A stretch of 64,000 bases of DNA from Pseudomonas sp. MWU16-30317 (GTDB taxonomy: Bacteria > Pseudomonadota > Gammaproteobacteria > Pseudomonadales > Pseudomonadaceae): NCBI RefSeq assembly GCF_020515695.1, contig NZ_JAIWJA010000003.1:841447-905446 (forward strand), written 5' to 3'. Shown here piece by piece: positions 41,007 to 49,984 of this stretch; position 1 is the first letter of the stretch, and every line of letters starts with the position of its first letter. Under the pieces are notes generated by a model that saw only the letters and a program-made list of their open reading frames with translations, had not been told where the DNA came from and did no database searches. The position numbers and the translations under genes were made by a program.

Positions 41007-42038
41007 ATGCTCAAGCATCTGAAGTTCACCGCCCTCACCCTGGGCATGCTGTGTGCGGCCCAGGCCATGGCCGCCGACTTGACCGTGGTGTCGTTCGGTG
41101 GTGCCAACAAGGCCGCACAAGTCAAAGCGTTCTACGCGCCGTGGGAAGCTGCGGGCAACGGCAAGATCATCGCGGGCGAATACAACGGCGAAATGGCGAA
41201 GGTCAAAGCCATGGTCGACACCAAGAGTGTTGACTGGGATCTGGTTGAAGTCGAATCGCCCGAGCTGTCGCGCGGCTGCGACGAAGACATGTTCGAAACC
41301 CTCGACCCGAAACTGTTCGGCAATGGCAGCGACTACGTGAAGGGCGCGATCCAGACGTGCGGCGTCGGCTTCTTCGTGTGGTCCACTGTGCTGGCCTATA
41401 ACGCCGACAAGCTCAAGACCGCACCGACCAGCTGGGCCGACTTCTGGGACACCCAGAAATTCCCTGGCAAACGTGGCCTGCGCAAAGGCGCCAAGTACAC
41501 CCTCGAATTCGCGCTGATGGCCGACGGCGTAGCGCCCAAGGATGTCTACAAGGTCCTGGCCAGCAAAGACGGCCAGAACCGCGCGTTCAAGAAACTCGAC
41601 GAACTCAAGCCCAACATCCAGTGGTGGGAAGCTGGGGCCCAGCCGCCGCAGTACCTGGCCTCGGGTGACGTGGTCATGAGCTCGGCCTACAACGGTCGCA
41701 TCGCTGCCGTGCAGAAAGACAGCAACCTCAAGGTGGTGTGGAACGGCGGGATCTACGACTTCGACGCTTGGGCTATTCCTAAAGGCGCGAAACACGCCGA
41801 AGAAGCGAAGAAGTTCATCGCCTACAGCGTTTCGCCCGAGCAACAGAAGATCTACTCCTCGAATATCGCCTACGGCCCGGCCAACAGCCAGGCGGTACCG
41901 CTGCTCGACAAAGGCATCCTCAAGGACATGCCGACCACGCCGGAGAACATCGCCAACCAGGTGCAGATCGACGTCAGCTTCTGGGCTGACAACGGCGAGC
42001 AACTGGAGCAACGCTTCAACGCCTGGGCTGCCAAGTAA
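41007..42038 (+). CDS. agtB: Periplasmic solute-binding protein AgtB-like (PotD/spermidine-putrescine type)
   Basis: 343 residues with a clear signal peptide (MLKHLKFTALTLGMLCAAQAMA, cleaved at AMA-AD). The mature protein starts DLTVVSFGGANK, the type-2 binding-protein opening of the PotD/F family, and has VMSSAYNGR and YDFDAWAIPKGA segments. A good GGAGA site precedes the ATG. It delivers ligand to the AgtCD permeases. Confidence 0.9.
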   Translation: MLKHLKFTALTLGMLCAAQAMAADLTVVSFGGANKAAQVKAFYAPWEAAGNGKIIAGEYNGEMAKVKAMVDTKSVDWDLVEVESPELSRGCDEDMFETLDPKLFGNGSDYVKGAIQTCGVGFFVWSTVLAYNADKLKTAPTSWADFWDTQKFPGKRGLRKGAKYTLEFALMADGVAPKDVYKVLASKDGQNRAFKKLDELKPNIQWWEAGAQPPQYLASGDVVMSSAYNGRIAAVQKDSNLKVVWNGGIYDFDAWAIPKGAKHAEEAKKFIAYSVSPEQQKIYSSNIAYGPANSQAVPLLDKGILKDMPTTPENIANQVQIDVSFWADNGEQLEQRFNAWAAK

Positions 42039-42110
42039 AGGTATCCGGTGGTAAAGCCGGCGCCTCCACCTAGGGGGCGTCGTTCTCGTCAAAGTCTTGC
42101 GGAGTACGTT

Positions 42111-43358
42111 ATGGCCATCGCAGTGCCCCTGACCCCGGTCACCGGCCCCACCCTGAAGCAACGGCTGGCCCGCGCCGAGCGGCTCAACCGCTGGAAGGCC
42201 CAGGCGTTGATCGCGCCGTTGGTGCTGTTCTTGCTGCTGGTGTTCCTGGTGCCTATCGTGGCCTTGCTCTATAAGAGCGTAGGTAACCCGGAAGTGGTCG
42301 GCACGCTGCCGCGCACGGTCGCTGCCATGGCCGCGTGGGATGGCAAGGGCCTGCCGGAAGAGATGACCTTCAAGGCGTTGAGCGAGGACCTGGCCGATGC
42401 GCGCAAGAATCAGCAATTGGGCGATCTGTCCAAGCGCTTGAACATGGAATCGGCGGGCTACCGCAGCCTGCTGATGAAAACCGCCAAGGCGCTGCCTTTC
42501 GAGGCCGCCCCTGGCTCTTATAAAGAAGCGCTGGAGGGTCTCGACGAACGTTGGGGCGATCCGGCGTACTGGCAAGTGATCCGCCGTAACACCAGCAGCG
42601 TCACGCCCTATTATCTGCTGGCGGCGGTGGATCACCGGATCGACGATCTCGGCGAGCTGGCGCCCGCCACCCCGGATCAGGCGATCTACCTGGATATCTT
42701 CGCCCGCACCTTCTGGATGGGCCTAGTGATCACCGCCATCTGCCTGGCGCTGGCCTATCCGCTGGCTTACCTGCTGGCCAATCTGCCGACCCGGCAGAGC
42801 AACCTGTTGATGATCATGGTGCTGTTGCCGTTCTGGACTTCGATCCTGGTGCGGGTGGCGGCGTGGATCGTGCTACTGCAATCGGGTGGGCTGATCAACA
42901 GCGCGTTGATGGCCATGGGCATCATCGACAAGCCGCTGGAACTGGTCTTCAACCGCGTGGGCGTGTACATCTCGATGGTGCACATCCTGCTGCCGTTCAT
43001 GATCCTGCCGATCTACAGCGTGATGAAGGGCATTTCGCCCACCTACATGCGTGCGGCGATTTCGCTGGGCTGCCATCCGTTCGCGAGTTTCTGGCGGGTG
43101 TATTTCCCGCAGACCTACGCGGGCGTCGGCGCGGGTTGCCTGTTGGTGTTCATCCTGGCGATCGGCTACTACATCACCCCGGCATTGCTGGGCAGCCCGA
43201 ACGATCAGATGGTCAGCTACTTCGTGGCCTTCTATACCAACACCAGCATCAACTGGGGCATGGCCACGGCATTGGGCGGCTTGCTGCTGCTGGCCACGGT
43301 GGTGCTGTACCTGATCTATAGCCGCCTGGTCGGTGCCAGCCGCCTGCGCCTGAGCTGA
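42111..43358 (+). CDS. agtC: ABC permease AgtC-like
   Basis: 415 residues from the ATG at 42111 (GGAG 6 bp upstream); a GTG at 42048 in frame is less likely. The first helix is near residue 35. It is followed by an unusually long periplasmic segment (about 60-195) before the remaining five helices, an arrangement typical of this permease branch. The coupling EAA-like loop is MRAAISLGCHPFASFWRVYFP (reported by its ends). It pairs with AgtD. Confidence 0.88.
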   Translation: MAIAVPLTPVTGPTLKQRLARAERLNRWKAQALIAPLVLFLLLVFLVPIVALLYKSVGNPEVVGTLPRTVAAMAAWDGKGLPEEMTFKALSEDLADARKNQQLGDLSKRLNMESAGYRSLLMKTAKALPFEAAPGSYKEALEGLDERWGDPAYWQVIRRNTSSVTPYYLLAAVDHRIDDLGELAPATPDQAIYLDIFARTFWMGLVITAICLALAYPLAYLLANLPTRQSNLLMIMVLLPFWTSILVRVAAWIVLLQSGGLINSALMAMGIIDKPLELVFNRVGVYISMVHILLPFMILPIYSVMKGISPTYMRAAISLGCHPFASFWRVYFPQTYAGVGAGCLLVFILAIGYYITPALLGSPNDQMVSYFVAFYTNTSINWGMATALGGLLLLATVVLYLIYSRLVGASRLRLS

Positions 43359-43369
43359 GGAGATAAAAA

Positions 43370-44191
43370 ATGCTGACCCCCTACATGTCGCCCATCGAGC
43401 GGGCGTGGTTTTACGGTTTGCGCATCCTCTGTGGATTGGTGCTGCTATTCCTGATCCTGCCGGTGCTGGTGATCATCCCGTTGTCGTTCAACTCCGGCAG
43501 CTTTCTGGTCTATCCGCTGCAGGGATTTTCGCTGCACTGGTATCAGGACTTCTTCGGCTCGGCCGAGTGGATGCGCGCGCTGCGCAACAGCATCATCGTT
43601 GCCCCGGCGGCCACGGTGCTGGCGATGATCTTCGGCACCCTGGCGGCGATTGGTCTGACCCGTGGGGATTTTCCCGGCAAGTCGCTGGTGATGGCGTTGG
43701 TGATTTCACCGATGGTGGTGCCTGTGGTGATCATCGGGGTGGCGAGCTATCTGTTTTTCGCGCCGTTGGGCCTGGGCAACAGTTTCTTCTCACTGATCAT
43801 CGTTCATGCGGTGCTGGGCGTGCCGTTCGTGATCATTACGGTGTCGGCGACGCTGCAGGGTTTCAATCACAATCTGGTGCGGGCCGCCGCGAGCCTCGGT
43901 GCTTCGCCGCTGACCGCCTTTCGTCGAGTGACGCTGCCGATGATCGCTCCTGGGGTAATTTCCGGCGCGTTGTTCGCGTTTGCTACGTCCTTCGATGAAG
44001 TGGTGGTCACGCTGTTCCTGGCTGGGCCCGAGCAGGCGACCTTGCCGCGGCAGATGTTCAGCGGTATCCGCGAAAACCTCAGCCCGACGATTGCGGCGGC
44101 GGCGACGTTGCTGATCGTGTTTTCGGTGATTTTGTTGCTGGTGCTGGAATGGCTGCGTGGGCGTGGGGAGAAAATGCGTACCGCCGCTTGA
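43370..44191 (+). CDS. agtD: ABC permease AgtD-like
   Basis: 273 residues with six membrane segments and the coupling loop VRAAASLGASPLTAFRRVTLP (ends VRAAAS and RVTLP). GAGGAGAT precedes the ATG at 43370. Second half of the importer pore. It ends the operon, with a REPIN (44215-44281) 23 bp beyond the stop. Confidence 0.89.
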   Translation: MLTPYMSPIERAWFYGLRILCGLVLLFLILPVLVIIPLSFNSGSFLVYPLQGFSLHWYQDFFGSAEWMRALRNSIIVAPAATVLAMIFGTLAAIGLTRGDFPGKSLVMALVISPMVVPVVIIGVASYLFFAPLGLGNSFFSLIIVHAVLGVPFVIITVSATLQGFNHNLVRAAASLGASPLTAFRRVTLPMIAPGVISGALFAFATSFDEVVVTLFLAGPEQATLPRQMFSGIRENLSPTIAAAATLLIVFSVILLLVLEWLRGRGEKMRTAA

Positions 44192-44214
44192 TCGGTGGCG
44201 GCTATTGGATCGCT

Positions 44215-44281
44215 TTCGCGGGCAAGCCTTGCTCCTACAGGCGTACACCGCACCATTGTGGGAGCCAGGCTTGCCCGCGAA
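44215..44281. repeat. REPIN after agtD
   Basis: Arms of 26 bp (44215-44240 and 44256-44281), of the TTCGCGGGCAAGCC...CTCCTACAG type, with a 15-bp loop and a few mismatches. It may also serve as the transcript end of agtABCD. Confidence 0.87.
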
Positions 44282-44380
44282 GGGGCCCGCACTGACACAC
44301 CCGAAAACCCGCACCTGCCCGTCACCCTCTGTCCTGGGCTACAATGCGCGCCACCGTGATTTCAGCCCAACAGGTGCGCC

Positions 44381-45055
44381 ATGCAGCCCTACGCAATTGC
44401 TCCTTCCATTCTCTCCGCAGATTTCGCCCGCCTGGGCGAAGAAGTCGACAACGTCATTGCCGCAGGCGGTGATTTCGTCCACTTCGATGTGATGGACAAC
44501 CACTACGTGCCCAACCTCACCATCGGCCCGATGGTCTGTGCGGCGCTGCGCAAATATGGCATCAAGGCACCTATCGATGTGCACCTGATGGTCAGCCCGG
44601 TCGATCGCATCATCGGCGATTTCATCGAGGCCGGCGCCACCTACATCACCTTCCATCCCGAAGCCACCCAGCACATCGACCGCTCCCTGCAGTTGATCCG
44701 CGAAGGCGGCTGCAAGGCCGGGCTGGTGTTCAACCCGGCCACGCCGCTCAATTTGCTCGAATACGTCATGGACAAGGTCGACATGATCCTGCTGATGAGC
44801 GTCAACCCGGGCTTCGGCGGGCAGAAATTCATCCCTGGCACCCTGCAAAAACTGCGCGAGGCCCGCGCCTTGATCGATGGCAGTGGCCGCGATATTCGCC
44901 TCGAAATCGACGGCGGCGTAAATTTGCACAATATTCGCGAAATCGCCGAGGCCGGTGCCGACACCTTTGTCGCCGGCTCGGCGATCTTCAACTCCCCCGA
45001 TTACAAAGACACCATCGCCAAAATGCATGCCGAGCTCGCGCTGGCGCGCTCATGA
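44381..45055 (+). CDS. rpe: Ribulose-phosphate 3-epimerase Rpe
   Basis: 224 residues. [32 protein letters not shown] and DVHLMV carry the conserved Ser, Asp and His residues; [12 protein letters not shown] and EIDGGV complete the TIM barrel. It interconverts ribulose-5-phosphate and xylulose-5-phosphate. A TACAAT (44340-44345) 36 bp upstream may be its -10. The stop overlaps gph. Confidence 0.97.
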   Translation: MQPYAIAPSILSADFARLGEEVDNVIAAGGDFVHFDVMDNHYVPNLTIGPMVCAALRKYGIKAPIDVHLMVSPVDRIIGDFIEAGATYITFHPEATQHIDRSLQLIREGGCKAGLVFNPATPLNLLEYVMDKVDMILLMSVNPGFGGQKFIPGTLQKLREARALIDGSGRDIRLEIDGGVNLHNIREIAEAGADTFVAGSAIFNSPDYKDTIAKMHAELALARS

Positions 45056-45870
45056 GTAACCTGGCCCAGCTGTTCCCCGAGCATTTGCCGCGGGTGGTGA
45101 TGTTCGACCTCGACGGCACCTTGGTCGATTCGGTGCCGGACCTCGCGGTCGCCGTGGACAAGATGCTGACCGAACTGGGCCGGGAACCCGCAGGCATTGA
45201 AGCGGTACGCATCTGGATCGGCAACGGCGCCAAGGTGCTGGTACGCCGCGCCCTGGCGGGCGGTCTGGAACATGACCACATCGATGATGCCGAGGCCGCT
45301 CGGGCGCTTGAATTGTTCATGGCTCACTACGGCGACAGTCACGCGCTGACCACGCTGTATCCGGGCGTGGTCGAGACCCTCAAGTGGCTGCATAAAAAGC
45401 GTGTGAAAATGGCCCTGATCACCAACAAGCCGGAGCAGTTCGTCGCGCCGCTGCTGGATGAGCTGGGCCTGGGGCGTTTTTTCAAATGGATCATTGGCGG
45501 CGATACCCTCCCGCAACAAAAGCCTGATCCGGCCGCCTTGCTGTTCGTCATGAAAATGGCCAATGCGCGACCCCGGCATGCGCTGTTCGTCGGCGACTCG
45601 CGCAGTGACGTGCTGGCGGCCAAGGCGGCTGGCGTGGCTTGCGTGGCCATGAGCTACGGCTACAATCACGGTCGGCCGATCAGTGAAGAATCGCCGACGC
45701 TGGTCATCGATGATCTGCGCGCATTGATCCCCGGTTGCTTACCGGCAAGCGGTGCGCTAACGTTGGCCGCAATCGACTCCTCCCCGCAAAGAGATTCCAT
45801 CGTGGTGGTCACTCGCAAACTCTGGATGAAAGTCATCAAGGCCCTGGCCCGCTGGCGTTGGCGCGCCTGA
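45052..45870 (+). CDS. gph: Phosphoglycolate phosphatase Gph with Trp-rich C-terminal extension
   Basis: 272 residues. HAD motifs: [11 protein letters not shown] (17-27 region), ITNKP, KPDP and [15 protein letters not shown]. It hydrolyses 2-phosphoglycolate from DNA repair. The catalytic domain ends near residue 225. The remaining ~45 residues are atypical and finish [16 protein letters not shown], with three Trp codons in the last 15 or so sense codons, ending 69 bp before trpE. That tail may double as the trpE attenuator leader peptide. An internal promoter candidate lies at 45735-45763. Confidence 0.94.
   Translation: MSNLAQLFPEHLPRVVMFDLDGTLVDSVPDLAVAVDKMLTELGREPAGIEAVRIWIGNGAKVLVRRALAGGLEHDHIDDAEAARALELFMAHYGDSHALTTLYPGVVETLKWLHKKRVKMALITNKPEQFVAPLLDELGLGRFFKWIIGGDTLPQQKPDPAALLFVMKMANARPRHALFVGDSRSDVLAAKAAGVACVAMSYGYNHGRPISEESPTLVIDDLRALIPGCLPASGALTLAAIDSSPQRDSIVVVTRKLWMKVIKALARWRWRA
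45735..45763 (+). promoter_or_regulatory. Candidate internal promoter for trpE inside gph
   Basis: TTGCTT and TAACGT are separated by 17 bp within the non-catalytic 3' part of gph. Transcription would start near 45770 and include the Trp-rich tail and the hairpin before trpE. No experimental support; the -10 match is moderate. Confidence 0.35.
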
Positions 45871-45879
45871 CTTTTGCCG

Positions 45880-45900
45880 CCGGCGCTGCCGGTTCGTTTG
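45880..45900 (+). terminator. Terminator-like hairpin between gph and trpE (possible attenuator)
   Basis: CCGGC-GCT-GCCGG followed by TTCGTTTG. The segment GGCGC (45882-45886) can instead pair with GCGCC (45863-45867), next to the last Trp codon of gph. The two pairings are mutually exclusive, as expected of an attenuator. Confidence 0.4.
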
Positions 45901-45939
45901 CCTACCTGACCGTTTTCCCCTCATGCCACGAGGCTGCTC

Positions 45940-47424
45940 ATGATCCGCGAAGAATTCCTGCGCTTGGCTGATGCCGGCTACAACCGTATCCCGCTCGCTC
46001 GCGAAACCCTGGCCGACTTCGACACGCCGCTGTCGATCTACCTGAAACTGGCCGACGCCCCCAACTCCTACCTGCTCGAATCCGTGCAAGGTGGCGAAAA
46101 ATGGGGGCGCTATTCGATCATCGGCTTGCCCTGCCGTACCGTGTTGCGGGTGCATGACCACACGGTACGCATCACGCTCGATGGCGAAGAGATCGAGCGC
46201 CACGAGGTCGAGGATCCACTGGCGTTCGTCGAAACCTTCAAGGCCCGTTACCAGGTGCCGACCATCGCCGGTCTGCCGCGCTTCAATGGCGGTTTGGTGG
46301 GGTACTTCGGTTATGACTGCGTGCGCTATGTCGAAAAACGCCTGGGCAAGTGCCCCAATCCTGATCCGCTGGGCGTGCCGGACATCCTGTTGATGGTTTC
46401 CGATGCGGTGGTGGTGTTCGACAATCTGGCCGGCAAGATGCATGCGATCGTGTTGGCCGATCCCGAGCAGCCTGATGCATTCGCCGCTGGCCAGGCTCAG
46501 CTCGATACGCTGATGGCCAAGCTGCGCGAGCCGATCACGCCCCGTCGGGGCCTGGATTTCAGCCGCGAGCAGGGCGCCGAACCGGTGTTCCGCTCAAGCT
46601 TCACCCAGGCCGACTATGAGCGCGCCGTCGACACCATCAAGGAATACATCCTGGCGGGCGACTGCATGCAGGTGGTGCCGTCGCAACGCATGACCATCGA
46701 TTTCAAGTCGGCGCCGATCGACTTGTATCGCGCGCTGCGCTGCTTCAACCCGACGCCGTATATGTTCTTCTTCAATTTTGGCGATTTCCACGTGGTCGGC
46801 AGCTCGCCCGAGGTGCTGGTGCGGGTCGAGGATAATCTCATCACCGTGCGGCCCATCGCCGGTACGCGCCCACGCGGCGCCACCGAGGAGGCCGATGAAG
46901 CGCTGGCGGTCGATCTGTTGAGCGATGACAAGGAGATCGCCGAGCACTTGATGTTGATCGACCTGGGGCGCAACGACACCGGTCGGGTGTCCGAGGTGGG
47001 CTCGGTGAAGTTGACCGAGAAGATGGTCATCGAGCGCTATTCCAACGTGATGCACATTGTGTCCAACGTCACCGGGCATTTGAAGGAAGGCCTGACGGCG
47101 ATGGATGCGTTGCGGGCGATTCTGCCGGCGGGCACCTTGTCGGGCGCACCGAAGATTCGCGCGATGGAAATCATCGACGAGCTGGAGCCGGTCAAGCGTG
47201 GCGTGTATGGCGGGGCAGTGGGGTATTTTGCCTGGAACGGCAATATGGACACGGCCATCGCCATCCGTACCGCGGTGATCAAGAACGGCGAGCTGCATGT
47301 GCAGGCGGGCGGCGGTATCGTGGCCGACTCGGTGCCGGCGCTGGAGTGGGAAGAAACCATCAACAAGCGCCGCGCCATGTTCAAGGCGGTGGCGTTGGCG
47401 GAGCAGCCTGTTTCGGCTGACTGA
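45940..47424 (+). CDS. trpE: Anthranilate synthase component I TrpE
   Basis: 494 residues. N-terminal [18 protein letters not shown] carries the tryptophan feedback site (ESVQ...S). The chorismate-binding domain has [28 protein letters not shown] and the C-terminal [23 protein letters not shown]. It makes anthranilate from chorismate with the TrpG amidotransferase, encoded 2.6 kb downstream. The stop codon lies in the first unit of a heptamer tandem repeat. Confidence 0.97.
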   Translation: MIREEFLRLADAGYNRIPLARETLADFDTPLSIYLKLADAPNSYLLESVQGGEKWGRYSIIGLPCRTVLRVHDHTVRITLDGEEIERHEVEDPLAFVETFKARYQVPTIAGLPRFNGGLVGYFGYDCVRYVEKRLGKCPNPDPLGVPDILLMVSDAVVVFDNLAGKMHAIVLADPEQPDAFAAGQAQLDTLMAKLREPITPRRGLDFSREQGAEPVFRSSFTQADYERAVDTIKEYILAGDCMQVVPSQRMTIDFKSAPIDLYRALRCFNPTPYMFFFNFGDFHVVGSSPEVLVRVEDNLITVRPIAGTRPRGATEEADEALAVDLLSDDKEIAEHLMLIDLGRNDTGRVSEVGSVKLTEKMVIERYSNVMHIVSNVTGHLKEGLTAMDALRAILPAGTLSGAPKIRAMEIIDELEPVKRGVYGGAVGYFAWNGNMDTAIAIRTAVIKNGELHVQAGGGIVADSVPALEWEETINKRRAMFKAVALAEQPVSAD

Positions 47425-47465
47425 TAGCTGATAGCTGATAGCTGATAGCTGATAGCTGATAGCTG
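47421..47465. repeat. Tandem heptamer (CTGATAG)6 at the trpE stop codon
   Basis: Six exact copies of CTGATAG plus CTG. The trpE TGA is in the first copy and each unit contains TGA and TAG, so copy-number slippage should not extend the protein. It runs directly into a REPIN. Confidence 0.95.
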
Positions 47466-47535
47466 TGGGAACGGGATCTGCCCGCGAAGTTTTTTAAAGG
47501 CTTCAAGCGCTTCGCGGCAGAGCCCGCTCACACAG
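47463..47535. repeat. REPIN between trpE and the esterase gene
   Basis: Left arm starts CTGTGGGAACGGGATCTGCC (47463) and ends GCGAAG; right arm CTTCGCGGCAGAGCCCGCTC then ACACAG ends at 47535. Complementary with several mismatches around a ~20-bp loop that contains a T-run, so it may also terminate trpE transcripts. Confidence 0.8.
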
Positions 47536-47548
47536 AGGGGCGGTGACT

Positions 47549-49405
47549 CTAGAACGTGATGTTCAACCCCGCCCCAGCCCCTTGCTGCACAACCCCCGCG
47601 CTTTTCTGCCAGCTATACGCCGTCTGCAACGACCAATCCTGCGCCAATTGCAACCGCAGCCCCAGGCTCGCACGATGGTGGCTGCCTGGCACTTGATAGC
47701 CCGGCAGCGTGAAATCCAGCCCCGACAGCGTGTTCTGGCTGATGGTCAGTGCCTGTCGCTGATTATCGAACTCGCGTTCATGGCTGACCTCGCCATGCAG
47801 CGACAAACGCTTGGCCAGTGGCAGCGTCCCTTGCAGGCCGACACCCAGGCGCCGAGAGTGGCGTTGTTGATCGGCGAAGGTCAACGCCGTGGTGCGATCA
47901 CCTTTTTCTCGGTAACCCTCGACGGTAGCGCGTCCATAGTGAGCGCTGACGAACGGCGACAAGTGCCAGGCGCTGTCCGGGCGCGCCAGATCGAAACCCA
48001 GGCGCCCGCCCGCAGCCACCGCAGAGCCCTGGGTTTCGCCCCGTTCAGTGCGGGTCTGAATGCCCAGCGCGAAGCGTCGCTGATTGTCGAAACGGGTCAG
48101 CCCGCCACTGAGCGTCAGGTCGGCCCAGGCATGATTGCCCCGGTATTGGCTGAAGGCACTGAGCATATAGCTGTCCATCCGGTAACGAGAATCGGCGCTC
48201 CCCGCTTCCAATTGCTGATGCTCGAAACCGTTGGCGATCCCCAGCCGCCAATGCTCGCTCGGGCGATAGCTGGTGCCGACCAGCAATTGCTGCGCGCGCC
48301 CTTTGCCCTGCGCTGAGGTGCTTTGCGCATCATGGCGGATGGATTGATCGTTGGCCACCAGCAGCACTTGCCATTCCCCGACGGGCTGCCAGGGTGTCTG
48401 CCATTGGCTGCGCAGTTCGTCTTGATGACCACGCAGGCTGCCATGGGCCATCTCCGGCAGCAGGGTGATTTCCCACGGTGCGGCAAGCAGCGACCACGCA
48501 TAATCGGCGATCAGGCGGTGGCCGGCCGTGGTGGGGTGGGCGGCGTCGTTGAACAGCAGCTTGCTCGGGTCGGGGGTGGGGCTGTTGATACCGTATTGGG
48601 GGTGTTCATCGCACAGCTGGCCATTGAAGCAGGTGGTCACAGCACCTTTGCCGGGTACCAGCCCGAACTGTACCGGGGCCGCTAGCACTTCCCCGAACAG
48701 GCCGGGAATATTCAGTGGGATGACCTGGGCGTCGATACCTTTGAGGCCGTCGAGTAATTGCTGGTTGAAGGCGGCGGACCAGGGCGTCAGAAAATTACCC
48801 AGGCCGATGGGGTAGACGCTTGGCGTATTGCCGAGATCGGGGAGCATCCACACCATTATAGTGCGGGCACCCGCCTGTTTCAGGGCCGACACACTGGCGA
48901 GCAGGCGATCGGCCGCCGCCTGGGCTTGCGCCACGCCAATCACTTTGCCTTGGATGAAGTCGTTGCCACCGCCGGTGAGGTAATAGAGGGCCTCGGGATC
49001 GGCACGCTGGCCGTTGCTCAGATAACCGGGGGTGTCCGGTGTGCCGGTGATAGTTTGCAGGATCTGGTCAGTGCGCCATCCACCAATCGCATGGTTGTTG
49101 CCGCCGGCCGGTAGGTCAGCATGCACCGCCGGGCCAAGGCTGGCCTCGGCAATGCCCAGCCGGCGGCCCAGCAGCATCGGCGCGACTGGAGCGAAGGGCT
49201 CGCCTGGCTGATAGGTGGGGCCGATGCGGTTGGTAAAGCGTAGGTGGCTGCCAGGCGAAGCATCCGGGTCGGCGAAATGTCCGGCATCGCTCAGGCTGTC
49301 GCCGAATACATGCAGGGATGAATAGGGCGCGCCCAGGCTGTCGGATGAACAGACAAGGGCGATGGCGAAGGTGCAAGTCGTGGCTGACAAGCGTGACATG
49401 AGCAT
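47549..49405 (-). CDS. Autotransporter GDSL esterase (EstA/EstP-like)
   Basis: 618 residues from the ATG at 49405 (AGGA upstream); the frame is open for 116 more codons but these overlap the trp leader region on the other strand. A signal peptide ends near SLGA. The GDSL passenger has FGDSLSDAG (nucleophile Ser), GGNNHAIGG, GGGNDF and the DAAHPT His/Asp block. A C-terminal autotransporter barrel of about 270 residues ends with Phe. It displays a lipolytic enzyme at the cell surface; the P. aeruginosa homologue EstA affects rhamnolipid production and motility. It is transcribed opposite to the trp genes. Confidence 0.92.
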   Translation of the reverse strand: MLMSRLSATTCTFAIALVCSSDSLGAPYSSLHVFGDSLSDAGHFADPDASPGSHLRFTNRIGPTYQPGEPFAPVAPMLLGRRLGIAEASLGPAVHADLPAGGNNHAIGGWRTDQILQTITGTPDTPGYLSNGQRADPEALYYLTGGGNDFIQGKVIGVAQAQAAADRLLASVSALKQAGARTIMVWMLPDLGNTPSVYPIGLGNFLTPWSAAFNQQLLDGLKGIDAQVIPLNIPGLFGEVLAAPVQFGLVPGKGAVTTCFNGQLCDEHPQYGINSPTPDPSKLLFNDAAHPTTAGHRLIADYAWSLLAAPWEITLLPEMAHGSLRGHQDELRSQWQTPWQPVGEWQVLLVANDQSIRHDAQSTSAQGKGRAQQLLVGTSYRPSEHWRLGIANGFEHQQLEAGSADSRYRMDSYMLSAFSQYRGNHAWADLTLSGGLTRFDNQRRFALGIQTRTERGETQGSAVAAGGRLGFDLARPDSAWHLSPFVSAHYGRATVEGYREKGDRTTALTFADQQRHSRRLGVGLQGTLPLAKRLSLHGEVSHEREFDNQRQALTISQNTLSGLDFTLPGYQVPGSHHRASLGLRLQLAQDWSLQTAYSWQKSAGVVQQGAGAGLNITF

Positions 49406-49561
49406 AGGGGCGGTCCTGTTGTTTTTGTTATGGCAGTGCTCATCCGTGAGCCCGGCAAGAGGCTGTTCCTCTGTCGCGCTGGGAAGGTAACAAGTGCAAC
49501 GGGTAAGAAACGATTGGGAAACATTGCCCTGGGAGAGCCGAACCGGTGCCCAATCGCCGTA

Positions 49562-49591
49562 TCGACAGGCTCGTCGCCGCCACGCTATACT
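49562..49591 (+). promoter_or_regulatory. Candidate sigma-70 promoter of trpL-trpGDC
   Basis: TCGACA and TATACT with an 18-bp spacer. The start would be near 49598, leaving a leader of about 385 nt before trpG that contains the Trp-codon leader peptide. Confidence 0.5.
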
Positions 49592-49672
49592 CGGCCGCAA
49601 TTGAGCCTCTGTTACCGCCCGATCGGTACCATGCCCGCCTGACGCTTCACCACAAACCGGTAGCTTCACGTT

Positions 49673-49720
49673 ATGTGCAACGCAACGACCCTCACTCAGC
49701 AGTGGTGGCGCTTCCAATAG
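49673..49720 (+). CDS. trpGDC attenuator leader peptide (15 residues, tandem Trp)
   Basis: ATG at 49673 followed by 14 codons and TAG: MCNATTLTQQWWRFQ, with adjacent Trp codons TGGTGG at 49703-49708. Such a peptide is the classic sensor of charged tRNA-Trp. It lies 265 bp before trpG, downstream of a plausible promoter, and its codons sit inside a set of mutually exclusive RNA stems (49681-49752). The ribosome-binding site is weak (GGTAG about 10 bp upstream). Attenuation of trpE and trpGDC has been reported in P. putida, which supports this call. Confidence 0.75.
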   Translation: MCNATTLTQQWWRFQ

Positions 49721-49812
49721 GAAGCGGCATGTCGTTGCGCCTTGAAAGCGCACTTGCCGCCGTCACGGGTGAGCAAGGTTCAGGTTTCAGATAACTCCCC
49801 CGGCACGGCGGC
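49681..49812 (+). promoter_or_regulatory. Structured trpGDC leader RNA (attenuator region)
   Basis: Perfect stems visible: CGCAACGAC (49681-49689) with GTCGTTGCG (49731-49739), enclosing CACT/AGTG (49693-49704) and CGCTTCC-AATA-GGAAGCG (49709-49726), a three-way junction over the Trp codons. TGCGC (49736-49740) can instead pair with GCGCA (49748-49752). A distal stem joins GCCGCCGT (49756-49763) to ACGGCGGC (49805-49812). A ribosome stalled at TGGTGG would break the first set. I see no hairpin with a good T-run, so the termination step is unresolved. Confidence 0.6.
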
Positions 49813-49984
49813 TCCAACCCTCAGGAGATTGCCCGATGCCAGCGATACACCCTCTTTTCTGCCCACCGCCGGCACGCAGTCCCTGGCGGGAAGTACTCAC
49901 GTCCCGTATTCGGATTAATGCAGACGCACGTCGAGTGCCCATGTCGCGCTCGAACGCTCATAACATCAGTAGATTGGGTGCAGC

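Noticed and set aside
47421..47465. CRISPR-like repeat
   Set aside because: A contiguous 7-bp tandem repeat without spacers.
49406..49753. 116-codon upstream extension of the autotransporter esterase
   Set aside because: A signal peptide follows the ATG at 49405, and the extension overlaps the trp leader on the other strand.
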